Assembly: GCA_026391935.1 (NCBI GenBank)
Contig: JAPLDC010000499.1
Coordinates: forward strand, 1-5,007
DNA from: Bacteroidota bacterium
GTDB lineage: Bacteria > Bacteroidota > Bacteroidia > 2-12-FULL-35-15
Length of the DNA stretch: 5,007 nucleotides
Direction: 5' to 3'
A program made the translations under genes and the position numbers. Positions 1 through 5,007 of the stretch are shown piece by piece. The notes beneath the pieces are model-generated. The model searched no databases, had not been told where the DNA came from, and saw nothing but the letters and a program-made list of their open reading frames with translations. Numbering within the stretch: position 1 is the stretch's first letter; each line of letters starts with the position of its first letter.

Positions 1-437
1 TTAGCACCTTTTCGCAATTCTGTTATTGCGGCCTTCAGATCTTTTTCATTTACGCCATTATCTTTTAATAATTGCGATATGGTATCTTTTGTTGAAAGAA
101 TGGCGAGTAGTAAATGTTCTATTGAAACATATTCATCGCCAAATTCTTTTAAATATGTTGAAGCTTTTATAATTACCTGATTCGCATGGTTTGATAAAAC
201 GGGCTGCCCACCTGAAACTTTCGGGTAACTCTCGATTATTTTATCAAGTGTTTTTGTGAATAAAGGAATATTTACATTCAGTTTTTTCAGGATAAAGGGT
301 GTAACATTTTCATCTACTTCCAAAATTCCCTTTAATATATGCCCATTCTCAATGGTTTGTTGTCCATTGATGGTAACGAGCTGAACAGCTTTCTGAACAG
401 CTTCTTGAGATTTGATTGTGAAATTATTGAGGTTCAT
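1..437 (-). CDS. clpB: ClpB-type AAA+ disaggregase, N-terminal domain (partial, runs off left edge)
   Basis: Reading leftward from the ATG at 437, an open frame of 145 codons reaches the window edge without a stop. It begins MNLNNFTIKSQEAVQKAVQL and carries the two Clp-N repeats. Repeat 1 covers about residues 6-60 (TIENGHILKGILE). Repeat 2 covers about 80-140 (NQVIIKAS, then VSIEHLLLAIL). The last residues, LRKGA, match the linker that precedes the first ATPase domain in ClpB. In this family the N domain binds substrate, and the hexamer works with DnaK to pull apart aggregates in the cytoplasm. Walker motifs and the middle coiled coil, which separates ClpB from ClpA/ClpC, would lie outside the window, so ClpB over ClpC rests on the form of the N domain. 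The leader is A-rich (ataaaacaaacaaa) with no Shine-Dalgarno, usual for Bacteroidota. Confidence 0.88.
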   Translation of the reverse strand, partial: MNLNNFTIKSQEAVQKAVQLVTINGQQTIENGHILKGILEVDENVTPFILKKLNVNIPLFTKTLDKIIESYPKVSGGQPVLSNHANQVIIKASTYLKEFGDEYVSIEHLLLAILSTKDTISQLLKDNGVNEKDLKAAITELRKGA

Positions 438-464
438 TTTGTTTGTTTTATATGCAGTGAATGT

Positions 465-496
465 CAAAGAATATTCCAATTTATTATATGACCAAG
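465..496 (-). promoter_or_regulatory. Weak candidate promoter for clpB
   Basis: On the minus strand, CTTGG (496-492) is followed after 18 nt by TATTCTTTG (473-465). This resembles the Bacteroidota TTTG/TAnnTTTG promoter but has one extra base inside the -7 element, so it is an imperfect match. The distance to the clpB ATG (437) gives a short leader of about 20-25 nt. The -33-like element overlaps the left arm of the inverted repeat at 488-523. Confidence 0.28.
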
Positions 497-523
497 ATCA
501 AGACGAATTGGCTGATTGGTCAT
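488..523. repeat. Perfect 8-bp inverted repeat upstream of clpB
   Basis: ATGACCAA (488-495) and TTGGTCAT (516-523) are exact reverse complements separated by 20 nt. The repeat sits 51 bp upstream of the clpB start codon. It does not match the CIRCE element bound by HrcA (TTAGCACTC-N9-GAGTGCTAA). The arm spacing of 28 bp centre to centre, a little under three helical turns, would suit a dimeric or tetrameric DNA-binding protein, but this is inference. It could also be chance in an AT-rich spacer. Confidence 0.4.
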
Positions 524-770
524 TTGTTTAATGACGTATTGGCTTATTTAAAGAATCTTTTAGGACTGAAAGTGGAAAATTAAATACGAGCGACTAAAAA
601 TATATTTTTTGTTGATAAAAAATTGACGATGGGCAAAAATCTATTCTCGTATGTTTTGTGGCTTAAGCGCAGGGTAATCTGGAGTATATCGGTAATGTCT
701 TAATAATGGGTGTCTTAATTTAAATAATCGTATTAATTTAGCTATCGATTTTTCCAGATTGTTTTTACAA

Positions 771-799
771 ATAATAATATATATATATATTATTATTAT
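771..799. repeat. AT-only palindrome with a (TA)n core (possible cruciform)
   Basis: ATAATAATA (771-779) and TATTATTAT (791-799) are perfect reverse complements around an alternating TA core (780-790). The whole stretch is A/T only. It lies beyond the pirin terminator in the direction of transcription and about 330 bp upstream of clpB. Such tracts melt and extrude easily. It has no G/C stem and no T-tail of its own, so I do not call it a terminator. Confidence 0.5.
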
Positions 800-858
800 C
801 TCAAGCAACAAATAGTTAAGGATAATAGGATAGAGAATATTTTTTTTTGAAAAGTATA

Positions 859-894
859 AAGATCTCCTACCGACTTTCATCAATAGGAGATCTT
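859..894 (-). terminator. Rho-independent terminator of the marR-dioxygenase-pirin operon
   Basis: TAGGAGATCTT (884-894) pairs perfectly with AAGATCTCCTA (859-869) to form an 11-bp stem with a 14-nt loop. On the minus strand it begins 4 nt after the pirin stop codon (901-899) and is followed by the T-rich run TATACTTTT. Position, stem perfection and tail support intrinsic termination of the leftward transcript. The tail is interrupted, so termination may not be complete. Confidence 0.82.
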
Positions 895-898
895 AATT

Positions 899-1609
899 TT
901 AGTTCATCGGAACTTCGATGATCAATATTTCAGCGTTAGCAGTAACGTTTATGGAAAACTTTTCAGTTTCCCAAATTCCGATAGCATCCCGTTTCCCTGT
1001 CTTATTGCCTTCAATGACTGTTTCTCCCTCAATGATAAATACATAAGCGCCATTGCCATTGTGTTTTATCGTGTAATCAACATTGCTTCCGGTTTTAAAT
1101 TTCCCTAAAGAAAAATAGGCATCCTGATTGATCCACATTACATCTTCCGATTTTATGGGAGCAACAATGGTTTTAAATTTATCCTTTTTGTCCTCTTCTG
1201 AAAATATACGTTGATCGTAGCGGGGAGTAACGTTGCGTTCTTTCGGGAAAACCCAGATCTGAAGAAGATTGATCCCTTCCGATTTTGAATGGTTGTATTC
1301 ACTGTGCATCAATCCCGAACCGGCGCTCATTGCCTGGATCTCATTCGGGCGGATCACTCCAATGTTGCCCATGCTGTCTTTATGTTCCAACGTTCCGCTT
1401 AGTGGAATGGTAACGATTTCCATATTGTCGTGAGGATGAGAACCAAAGCCCATTCCCGGAGCAATGATGTCATCATTTAAAACACGCAATAGTCCGAAAT
1501 GCACTTTACTCGGATCATAATAGCCGGCAAAACTAAAAGAATGTTTTGCATTTAACCAGCCGTGATCAGCATGTCCGCGTTCGGATGCTTTGTGAAATTC
1601 AGTTTTCAT
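899..1609 (-). CDS. Pirin family protein (cupin; YhhW/quercetin 2,3-dioxygenase-like)
   Basis: This 236-aa protein is full length for the bacterial pirin/YhhW group. The N-terminal cupin has the canonical metal-binding set: His58 and His60 in GSHPHDNMEIV, then His102 and Glu104 in GLMHSEYN. Other family marks are GWLNAKHSFSFA (residues 17-28), the GFGSHPHDNMEIVTIPLSG block (54-72) and QIWV. The C-terminal cupin (about 150-236) is more divergent, as is normal. Characterised relatives are cytoplasmic Fe(II) proteins, some of which cleave quercetin in vitro; the physiological substrate is generally unknown. It is the last gene of the cassette, 21 bp after the isomerase-like gene, and is followed at once by a hairpin terminator. 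The ATG at 1609 is preceded by an A-rich leader (aaaaaaatttaaa) without a Shine-Dalgarno. All key metal ligands are present, so the gene looks functional. The family call is firm and the quercetinase activity is not. Confidence 0.93.
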   Translation of the reverse strand: MKTEFHKASERGHADHGWLNAKHSFSFAGYYDPSKVHFGLLRVLNDDIIAPGMGFGSHPHDNMEIVTIPLSGTLEHKDSMGNIGVIRPNEIQAMSAGSGLMHSEYNHSKSEGINLLQIWVFPKERNVTPRYDQRIFSEEDKKDKFKTIVAPIKSEDVMWINQDAYFSLGKFKTGSNVDYTIKHNGNGAYVFIIEGETVIEGNKTGKRDAIGIWETEKFSINVTANAEILIIEVPMN

Positions 1610-1630
1610 TTTAAATTTTTTTGATTTTTT

Positions 1631-1927
1631 TTAGTTCATAATTAATTTAGGTAATTCATTTGATAGACTATTGTGAAAAGCTAATTCATATATTTCCGGT
1701 TTCATAAAATGAATGAGCGGAAATGTAGAAATAATGTCAAGGGCTTTGATTTCCGAATTTGCTGAAACGATTACCCATAGTTGTGAGCGGTTAAAAGCCA
1801 ATGAATATTGAAGAACTTTTCCTTCATCCATAAGGTCATTGATCTTTTTTCTTTGCTTTGGAATTAAAGAAATAAATTCCTCTGATAATTCATCAGGTAG
1901 TTGAATGCTAATCATGTATGTATTCAT
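1631..1927 (-). CDS. Muconolactone delta-isomerase-like small protein
   Basis: This 98-aa protein is about the length of muconolactone isomerase (CatC, about 96 aa). It resembles that ferredoxin-like fold: a first strand ending in LP (MISIQLP, residues 5-11), a helix rich in K/E/R (about 15-37), the LWVIVSA strand (50-56), a helix about 57-68, then FPLIHFMKPEIYELAFHN (69-86). The last block aligns by eye with the LPLFPYMDIEV segment of CatC. CatC moves a double bond in muconolactone in the beta-ketoadipate pathway, but divergent members of unknown function are common, so catalysis is not claimed. The gene lies 12 bp after the dioxygenase stop and 21 bp before pirin, so it is almost certainly in the same transcript. 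Met5 (at 1915) is a possible alternative start; Met1 is kept because it preserves the short spacing. No signal peptide or membrane segment is seen. Confidence 0.72.
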   Translation of the reverse strand: MNTYMISIQLPDELSEEFISLIPKQRKKINDLMDEGKVLQYSLAFNRSQLWVIVSANSEIKALDIISTFPLIHFMKPEIYELAFHNSLSNELPKLIMN

Positions 1928-1939
1928 CTTTAGTATTTA

Positions 1940-2725
1940 TTAATTCAACAAAATATGTCTCATACTTAAGGTGGCATGTTGCCAACTCATGTGAGGAAAA
2001 GTCGCTATATCAATTTTATTTCGCAGTCCCATTAAATATAGTAAGGGGATGAAATGGTCGTTCGTTGGATGATTTATCTTGTATAAATCACTTTTTTTAT
2101 CAATATTAATAAGAGTTTCTATGTCATTATTTATAATTGCATTTTTAATGATCTCATCAAATTTTATAGCCCATTCGATTGGCTGAGCATCAATATTTTG
2201 AAAATCGGCATGAGAAAAATTGTGTGTTAAATTTCCACTTAATAAGATCAATACATTTTGTAGACGCAAAGGAATTAGTTTTTGTGCCAATTCACAATGT
2301 TGGGAAAAAGACCTGTTGCGATCAATGCTCATTTGCAGAACGGGAACATTACCTGCTGGAAACAAATGGACAAGCATACTCCAGGCACCATGATCTAATC
2401 CTCTGTTCTCTTCTTTTTTTAACGGTTCCCCAATCAAATTTTCAATGATTGGAATTAGATGTAAAGCGCCTTTTACAGGATATTATTTGGTATATAATTC
2501 TTCCGAAAATCCCCCAAAGTCGTGGTAAGTAGAGAGATTTTCGGAGTTGGTAATAGCGATACCATTTGTTTCCCAATGTGCCGAGATCACCAGAATTGCA
2601 TCTAAACTATTTAATTGTACTCCGATCATATTCAGATCTTTTGTATAATCGTTTTCAGCAATGGCATTCATTGGTGAGCCATGGCTGACGAAAAGGGCCG
2701 GAGTTAAATTAGTTAGCGTATGCAT
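1940..2725 (-). pseudogene. ygiD: 4,5-DOPA dioxygenase extradiol (LigB/YgiD family), interrupted by an in-frame TAA
   Basis: One reading frame from the ATG at 2725 to the TAA at 1942-1940 spans 261 sense-length codons, the usual size of the family, but codon 81 is TAA (2485-2483). The first part has LFVSHGSPMN (His15), VISAHWETNG (His50) and HDFGGFSEELY (68-78). The part after the stop has YPVKGA (82-87), GLDHGAWS (109-116), SGNLTHN (163-169, His168), PTNDHF (220-225, His224) and the closing TLSMRH. The conserved histidines are thus split between the two pieces. Relatives read LY-x-x-x-YP here and this gene reads LY-T-K-stop-YP, so the stop replaces exactly one residue, most simply CAA (Gln) to TAA. 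The second piece has no nearby ATG or ribosome site; its only start-like codon is a TTG at 2437. Family enzymes are cytoplasmic and open catechol-type rings. The stretch 82-108 between YP and GLDHG is about two residues shorter than in E. coli YgiD. It may be a recent pseudogene or a sequencing error. Confidence 0.88.
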
Positions 2726-2742
2726 TAATAAATATTGCTTGT

Positions 2743-2754
2743 ATGTATATACAT
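2743..2754. promoter_or_regulatory. Putative MarR operator upstream of the dioxygenase gene
   Basis: ATGTATATACAT is a perfect 12-bp palindrome with half-sites ATGTA and TACAT spaced by 2 bp. It lies 17 bp upstream of the dioxygenase ATG, inside the 47-bp gap after marR. It overlaps a second perfect palindrome, ATACATGTAT (2749-2758), and a further ATGTA half-site occurs at 2761-2765. The 12-mer differs at a single base from the site upstream of marR. MarR proteins commonly bind short palindromes near their own and adjacent promoters. That this MarR binds here is inferred. Confidence 0.62.
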
Positions 2755-2772
2755 GTATTTATGTAAATTTTT

Positions 2773-3222
2773 TTAACCTCTTAATTTATCCAAAAGTAAG
2801 TTTAACGTAGCTGCTTCTTTTTCAGATAAATTTTTCAAATCCTTCAAAAATGTATTATCCATTTTGTCAAGTTCATCTAAAAGGTCCAATCCTTTTTTTG
2901 TAATAACGACATTTACGGCTCTTCTGTCTTCAGGACAAACCGCACGTTCAACTAATTTTTTAATTCTTAGTTTCTCAACCAGTCGGGAAGCATTTGAGTT
3001 CTTATCAAGCATCCTGTCGATCAAAATATTTACAGTTGCTGGTTTTGGATGTTGCCCTCTCAGTATTCTTAAGATGTTAAATTGCTGTGCGGAAATACCA
3101 AATGGTTTTAAGTTAAAGTTATGTTTAGCACCTAACCATCCACTGGTAAACAAAATATTTATAAGCATTTTTTGATGCTCATTCTTAAATTTTGTCTGCT
3201 TTATTTCTTTACCGATCTCCAT
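2773..3222 (-). CDS. MarR family transcriptional regulator
   Basis: This 149-aa protein has the MarR winged-helix layout. An N-terminal dimerisation helix (about 11-37) is followed by the winged-helix core: FGISAQQFNILRILRG (41-56), the recognition-helix region from about 72 to 90 (DKNSNASRLVEKLRIKKLV) and the wing CPEDRRAVNVVIT (96-108), with the hallmark Asp99 and Arg101. The C-terminal helix, about 113-148, completes the dimer. MarR proteins are usually repressors that release DNA on binding phenolic ligands or on oxidation. There is no N-terminal cysteine of the OhrR type; the only cysteine is Cys96 beside the wing. The gene heads the cassette, 47 bp before the dioxygenase gene on the same strand. 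A matching palindrome upstream of each of these two genes points to autoregulation and local control. Its ATG at 3222 follows a short A-rich leader. Confidence 0.93.
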   Translation of the reverse strand: MEIGKEIKQTKFKNEHQKMLINILFTSGWLGAKHNFNLKPFGISAQQFNILRILRGQHPKPATVNILIDRMLDKNSNASRLVEKLRIKKLVERAVCPEDRRAVNVVITKKGLDLLDELDKMDNTFLKDLKNLSEKEAATLNLLLDKLRG

Positions 3223-3240
3223 TTATCTATTTTGATAAGA

Positions 3241-3248
3241 CAAAGGTA
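3241..3248 (-). promoter_or_regulatory. Candidate -7 element of the marR promoter
   Basis: On the minus strand TACCTTTG (3248-3241) matches the Bacteroidota -7 consensus TAnnTTTG exactly and lies 18 bp before the marR start codon. The only upstream TTTG (3266-3263) is 14 nt away, shorter than the usual spacing of about 17-23, so the -33 element is uncertain. The putative operator at 3275-3286 would sit just upstream of the polymerase contact region. Confidence 0.45.
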
Positions 3249-3274
3249 ATAATAAATAAATACAAAGACATTAT

Positions 3275-3286
3275 ATGTACATACAT
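3275..3286. promoter_or_regulatory. Putative MarR operator upstream of marR
   Basis: ATGTACATACAT has the same ATGTA-NN-TACAT half-site arrangement as 2743-2754 and differs from it at one base in the spacer. It contains the perfect 10-bp palindrome TATGTACATA (3274-3283). It sits 52 bp upstream of the marR start, in the 81-bp gap between the disrupted flavoprotein gene and marR. The repetition at the two gene starts of the cassette is the main support. Confidence 0.6.
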
Positions 3287-3303
3287 TTATTTTAAATAAA
3301 AAT

Positions 3304-4384
3304 TCAGATTGTGTTCTTTGCCGCTATCCAAGCACTGGTCCAGGCATTTTGAAAGTTAAAACCCCCGGTTACGCCATCTATATCCATAACTTCTCCCGCA
3401 AAGTACAGGTTCGTATTGATCTTGCTTTGCATGGTACTAAAGTCAATTTCCTTTAAATTGACCCCTCCGCAAGTAACAAATTCTTCTTTGAAGGTCGTTT
3501 TTCCCTCTACTTTGTATTCATCACTTATTAAAAAATGCGATAATAAATTAGCATTCTTCTTTGGTAGATCTGCCCATCTTATTGTTTCACTGATCCCTGC
3601 CTTTTGAACTAAGCATTCCCAAAGTCGTTTTGGTAATTCGAAAGGGCAATTGGTCATAATCATTTTAGAGGGATTTTCTTCCCGTTGGTTATTGAATTCT
3701 ATTCTTATCTTTTCTTCCGTATGTTTTGGAAGCCATGTTATAAGCGCAGTGAATTTATAATTGAGATCATTTAAAATCCTAGCTCCCCATGCTGAGGCCT
3801 TTAAAATTGCAGGTCCGCTTAGTCCCCAGTGTGTTATCATTATCGCTCCTTCCGTTTCTAATTTTGTGTTTGCCACTCTTACTTTCGCATGAGGAACAGA
3901 AACACCCATTAGTTCTGTGATCTTATTATTCGGGATATTAAAAGTGAATAAAGAAGGGACAGGTTTTATTATTGAATGACCAAGTTTTTTTAACCAATCG
4001 TATGCATCTTCTTTTGAATTTCCGCCTGTTGCTATTATCAGCCGATCACACGTAAATACGCCTCCGCCATTCGCTTTCAGAGTATATGTCTCATCATCAT
4101 TTTTAATGACCCCTTCAATATCAACATTTAGTTTTATTTTTACACCTGCTTTATCTGCCTCTTGTAAAAGGCAATTGACAATGGTTTCGGAATTATCAGA
4201 AACCGGAAACATTCTCCCATCCGCTTCAGTTTTTAATTCTACACCACGTTCTTTAAATGGAAAGAAGTTTTGAATTTCTTTCTAAGATAGTGACAGTGCA
4301 GTTTTGATGCATTTGTGCACAATTTATTGCCGCAAAAAATCCGGCTGCACCACCCCCAATCACTATCACATTTAATGGACTCAT
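3304..4384 (-). pseudogene. FAD-dependent oxidoreductase, HI0933/YhiN family, broken by internal deletion and frameshift
   Basis: The frame from the ATG at 4384 encodes a typical dinucleotide-binding start: VIVIGGGAAGFFAA with GxGxxG at residues 10-15, then TILERNSKLLS. It stops at TAA 4255-4253 after 43 codons. The family continues in another frame from FKERGVELKTEADGR (4257 leftward) to the TGA at 3306-3304. That frame keeps IATGGNS (59-65 counted from its first Met, at 4212), HWGLSGPAI (128-136), VTCGGV and the C-terminal FAGEVMDIDG...GGFNFQ FAD-binding block. Missing between the pieces is about 50 residues, including the family's SGGGRCN motif. The locus is 1,081 bp against about 1,230 for an intact gene of roughly 410 aa. 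An FAD enzyme lacking SGGGRCN is unlikely to work, and the internal Met at 4212 would give a protein without the Rossmann GxGxxG. The YhiN family has no well-defined physiological reaction. The 3' part shows no further damage, so the lesion may be recent. Confidence 0.87.
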
Positions 4385-4399
4385 TTATTACTTATATTT

Positions 4400-4432
4400 T
4401 TTGTAAGTATAGCTAAATTCTGTATATATTTG
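4400..4432 (+). promoter_or_regulatory. Bacteroidota-type promoter for the ion-channel gene
   Basis: TTTG (4400-4403), a 21-nt spacer and TATATTTG (4425-4432) match the -33/-7 consensus TTTG and TAnnTTTG. Transcription would begin near 4438, leaving a leader of about 40 nt before the ATG at 4479. A small inverted repeat, TACTTA (4389-4394) with TAAGTA (4404-4409), flanks the -33 element and may be chance. I see no equally good promoter for the divergent flavoprotein gene. Confidence 0.62.
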
Positions 4433-4470
4433 AAATGACTACTTCAAAACATTTACAATTAACCGTTCAT

Positions 4471-4474
4471 GGAG
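4471..4474 (+). promoter_or_regulatory. Short Shine-Dalgarno-like GGAG before the channel gene
   Basis: GGAG lies 4 nt upstream of the ATG at 4479, a tight spacing. It favours 4479 over the out-of-frame ATG at 4469, which overlaps the motif and reaches a stop after 17 codons. Other starts in this window lack such a motif. Confidence 0.4.
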
Positions 4475-4478
4475 CTTT

Positions 4479-5007
4479 ATGGAAAAAATATCCTTCAAAC
4501 AAAAACTACGATACAAATTTGATAATACAATGAGCAAAGGGACTCCGGCCCTCATTTTTTGGCTGGGAATTTCCTCTCTGATCGTTGTGCTTATTTCTGG
4601 CTTGGTCCTGTATTCTTTTAAAATAAGCGGGGAAGGCGAGGAGCCACTGAGTTTTATTGAAGGTGCATGGCGCAGTTTGATGCGTACCATGGATGCAGGA
4701 ACTGTTGGTGGTGATAATGGATGGACCTATCGATTGATTGGATTGGTTGTTACGATTGGCGGGATATTTATATTCTCTGCATTGATTGGTGTGCTTTCTA
4801 ATGGCATCAACGATAAATTGGAGCAATTGCGAAAAGGGAGAAGTTTTGTGATCGAGAAAGACCATACGCTTATTTTAGGTTGGTCGTCAAAAGTATTTAC
4901 CATTATTTCGGAACTGGTAATAGCCAATCAAAATCAAAAAAATCCCCGTATTGTAATTTTGGCCGATAAGGACAAAGTGGAAATGGAAGATGAGATCCGT
5001 GATAAAC
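4479..5007 (+). CDS. CASTOR/POLLUX-like ion channel, N-terminal part (runs off right edge)
   Basis: An open frame of 176 codons continues past the window end. After a basic N-terminus (KQKLRYKFDN) there is a membrane helix at about 24-46 and a pore-loop segment at about 57-81 (FIEGAWRSLMRTMDAGTVGG). A second helix follows at about 84-108 (LIGLVVTIGGIFIFSALIG), then a cytoplasmic Rossmann-like RCK domain starting HTLILGWSSKV (129-139) and continuing RIVILADKDKVEMEDEI. The DAG of the pore loop matches the DAGN of plant CASTOR/POLLUX filters, and the DKxxMEDEI stretch resembles their post-RCK motif. Plant relatives are nuclear-envelope cation channels. Bacterial ones are inner-membrane proteins of about 600 residues with little functional data. 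Ion selectivity is not inferable here. It is transcribed divergently from the broken flavoprotein gene and has its own promoter. TrkA-type K+ uptake is less likely because the pore and RCK are fused. Confidence 0.83.
   Translation, partial: MEKISFKQKLRYKFDNTMSKGTPALIFWLGISSLIVVLISGLVLYSFKISGEGEEPLSFIEGAWRSLMRTMDAGTVGGDNGWTYRLIGLVVTIGGIFIFSALIGVLSNGINDKLEQLRKGRSFVIEKDHTLILGWSSKVFTIISELVIANQNQKNPRIVILADKDKVEMEDEIRDK

Larger units (their letters stand above)
438..898. other. Gene-free AT-rich spacer between pirin and clpB
   Basis: This 460-bp stretch holds no convincing gene on either strand. Its only longer open frame (minus, 883-641) encodes low-complexity Ile/Tyr/Leu-rich sequence and starts inside the loop of the pirin terminator, so it is not credible. 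Contents I can name: the inverted repeat at 488-523, a weak clpB promoter candidate, the AT palindrome at 771-799 and the terminator at 859-894. A second, widely spaced repeat, ATACGAG (584-590) with CTCGTAT (646-652), is probably chance. Confidence 0.7.

Noticed and set aside
584..652. ATACGAG / CTCGTAT inverted repeat with a 55-nt spacer
   Set aside because: Seven-base arms this far apart are expected by chance in a spacer of this size, and no promoter or gene start is associated.
641..883. An 80-codon minus-strand open frame in the spacer downstream of pirin
   Set aside because: It is low-complexity Ile/Tyr/Leu sequence from AT-rich DNA, starts inside the terminator loop, and resembles no family I know.
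1940..2437. The distal dioxygenase piece as an independent gene
   Set aside because: Its only start-like codon is a TTG with no ribosome-binding context. It shares the frame of the upstream piece and carries only half of the conserved histidines, so it is the 3' part of one broken gene.
2179..2448. Plus-strand open frame opposite the dioxygenase gene
   Set aside because: It lies entirely antisense to a recognised family sequence and has no family resemblance; a shadow frame.
2483..2485. Programmed stop-codon readthrough or recoding in the dioxygenase gene
   Set aside because: The stop is TAA followed by T, normally an efficient terminator, and no recoding structure or selenocysteine-type UGA is present. 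Nonsense mutation or sequence error is simpler.
2864..3175. Plus-strand open frame opposite marR
   Set aside because: It is antisense to a well-supported MarR protein and has Ser/Phe-rich composition typical of a reverse-strand shadow.
4469..4522. Short overlapping frame from the ATG at 4469 as an upstream regulatory ORF
   Set aside because: It has only 17 codons, its ATG overlaps the GGAG motif of the real start, and nothing suggests translational coupling or attenuation.
4439..4927. Three overlapping minus-strand open frames opposite the channel gene
   Set aside because: They are antisense to a plus-strand frame with clear membrane, pore and RCK features, and none reads like a known protein.

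Overview
The window looks like chromosome of a low-GC member of the Bacteroidota. The evidence is AT-rich spacers, A-rich leaders that mostly lack a Shine-Dalgarno sequence, matches to the Bacteroidota promoter consensus (TTTG about 20 nt upstream of TAnnTTTG), and proteins that read like Bacteroidota family members. The assignment rests on recognised motifs, not on a search.

Layout, left to right. (1) Positions 1-437, minus strand: N-terminal domain of a ClpB-type disaggregase, running off the left edge. (2) 438-898: a gene-free AT-rich spacer holding a perfect 8-bp inverted repeat upstream of clpB, an AT cruciform, and a strong hairpin terminator for the next operon. (3) 899-3222, minus strand: a compact cassette transcribed marR -> 4,5-DOPA-type extradiol dioxygenase -> muconolactone-isomerase-like protein -> pirin, ending at that terminator. 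The dioxygenase frame is broken by one in-frame TAA. (4) 3304-4384, minus strand: a flavoprotein of the HI0933/YhiN family, broken by an internal deletion with a frameshift. (5) 4479-5007, plus strand: the start of a CASTOR/POLLUX-like ion channel with a good Bacteroidota promoter, running off the right edge.

How the genes fit together: the MarR protein probably controls itself and the three enzyme genes. A nearly identical 12-bp palindrome (ATGTA-NN-TACAT) lies upstream of marR and again upstream of the dioxygenase gene, and nowhere else that I noticed. The three enzyme families (LigB-type extradiol dioxygenase, muconolactone-isomerase fold, pirin/quercetinase cupin) all relate to phenolic or ring-cleavage chemistry, so a small aromatic- or quinone-responsive operon is a reasonable inference. 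No substrate can be read from the sequence.

The most notable points are the paired putative MarR operators and the two disrupted genes lying about 600 bp apart among otherwise intact neighbours. I see no mobile element, CRISPR array, tRNA or rRNA. I found no clearly new system; the cassette is the best candidate for follow-up.
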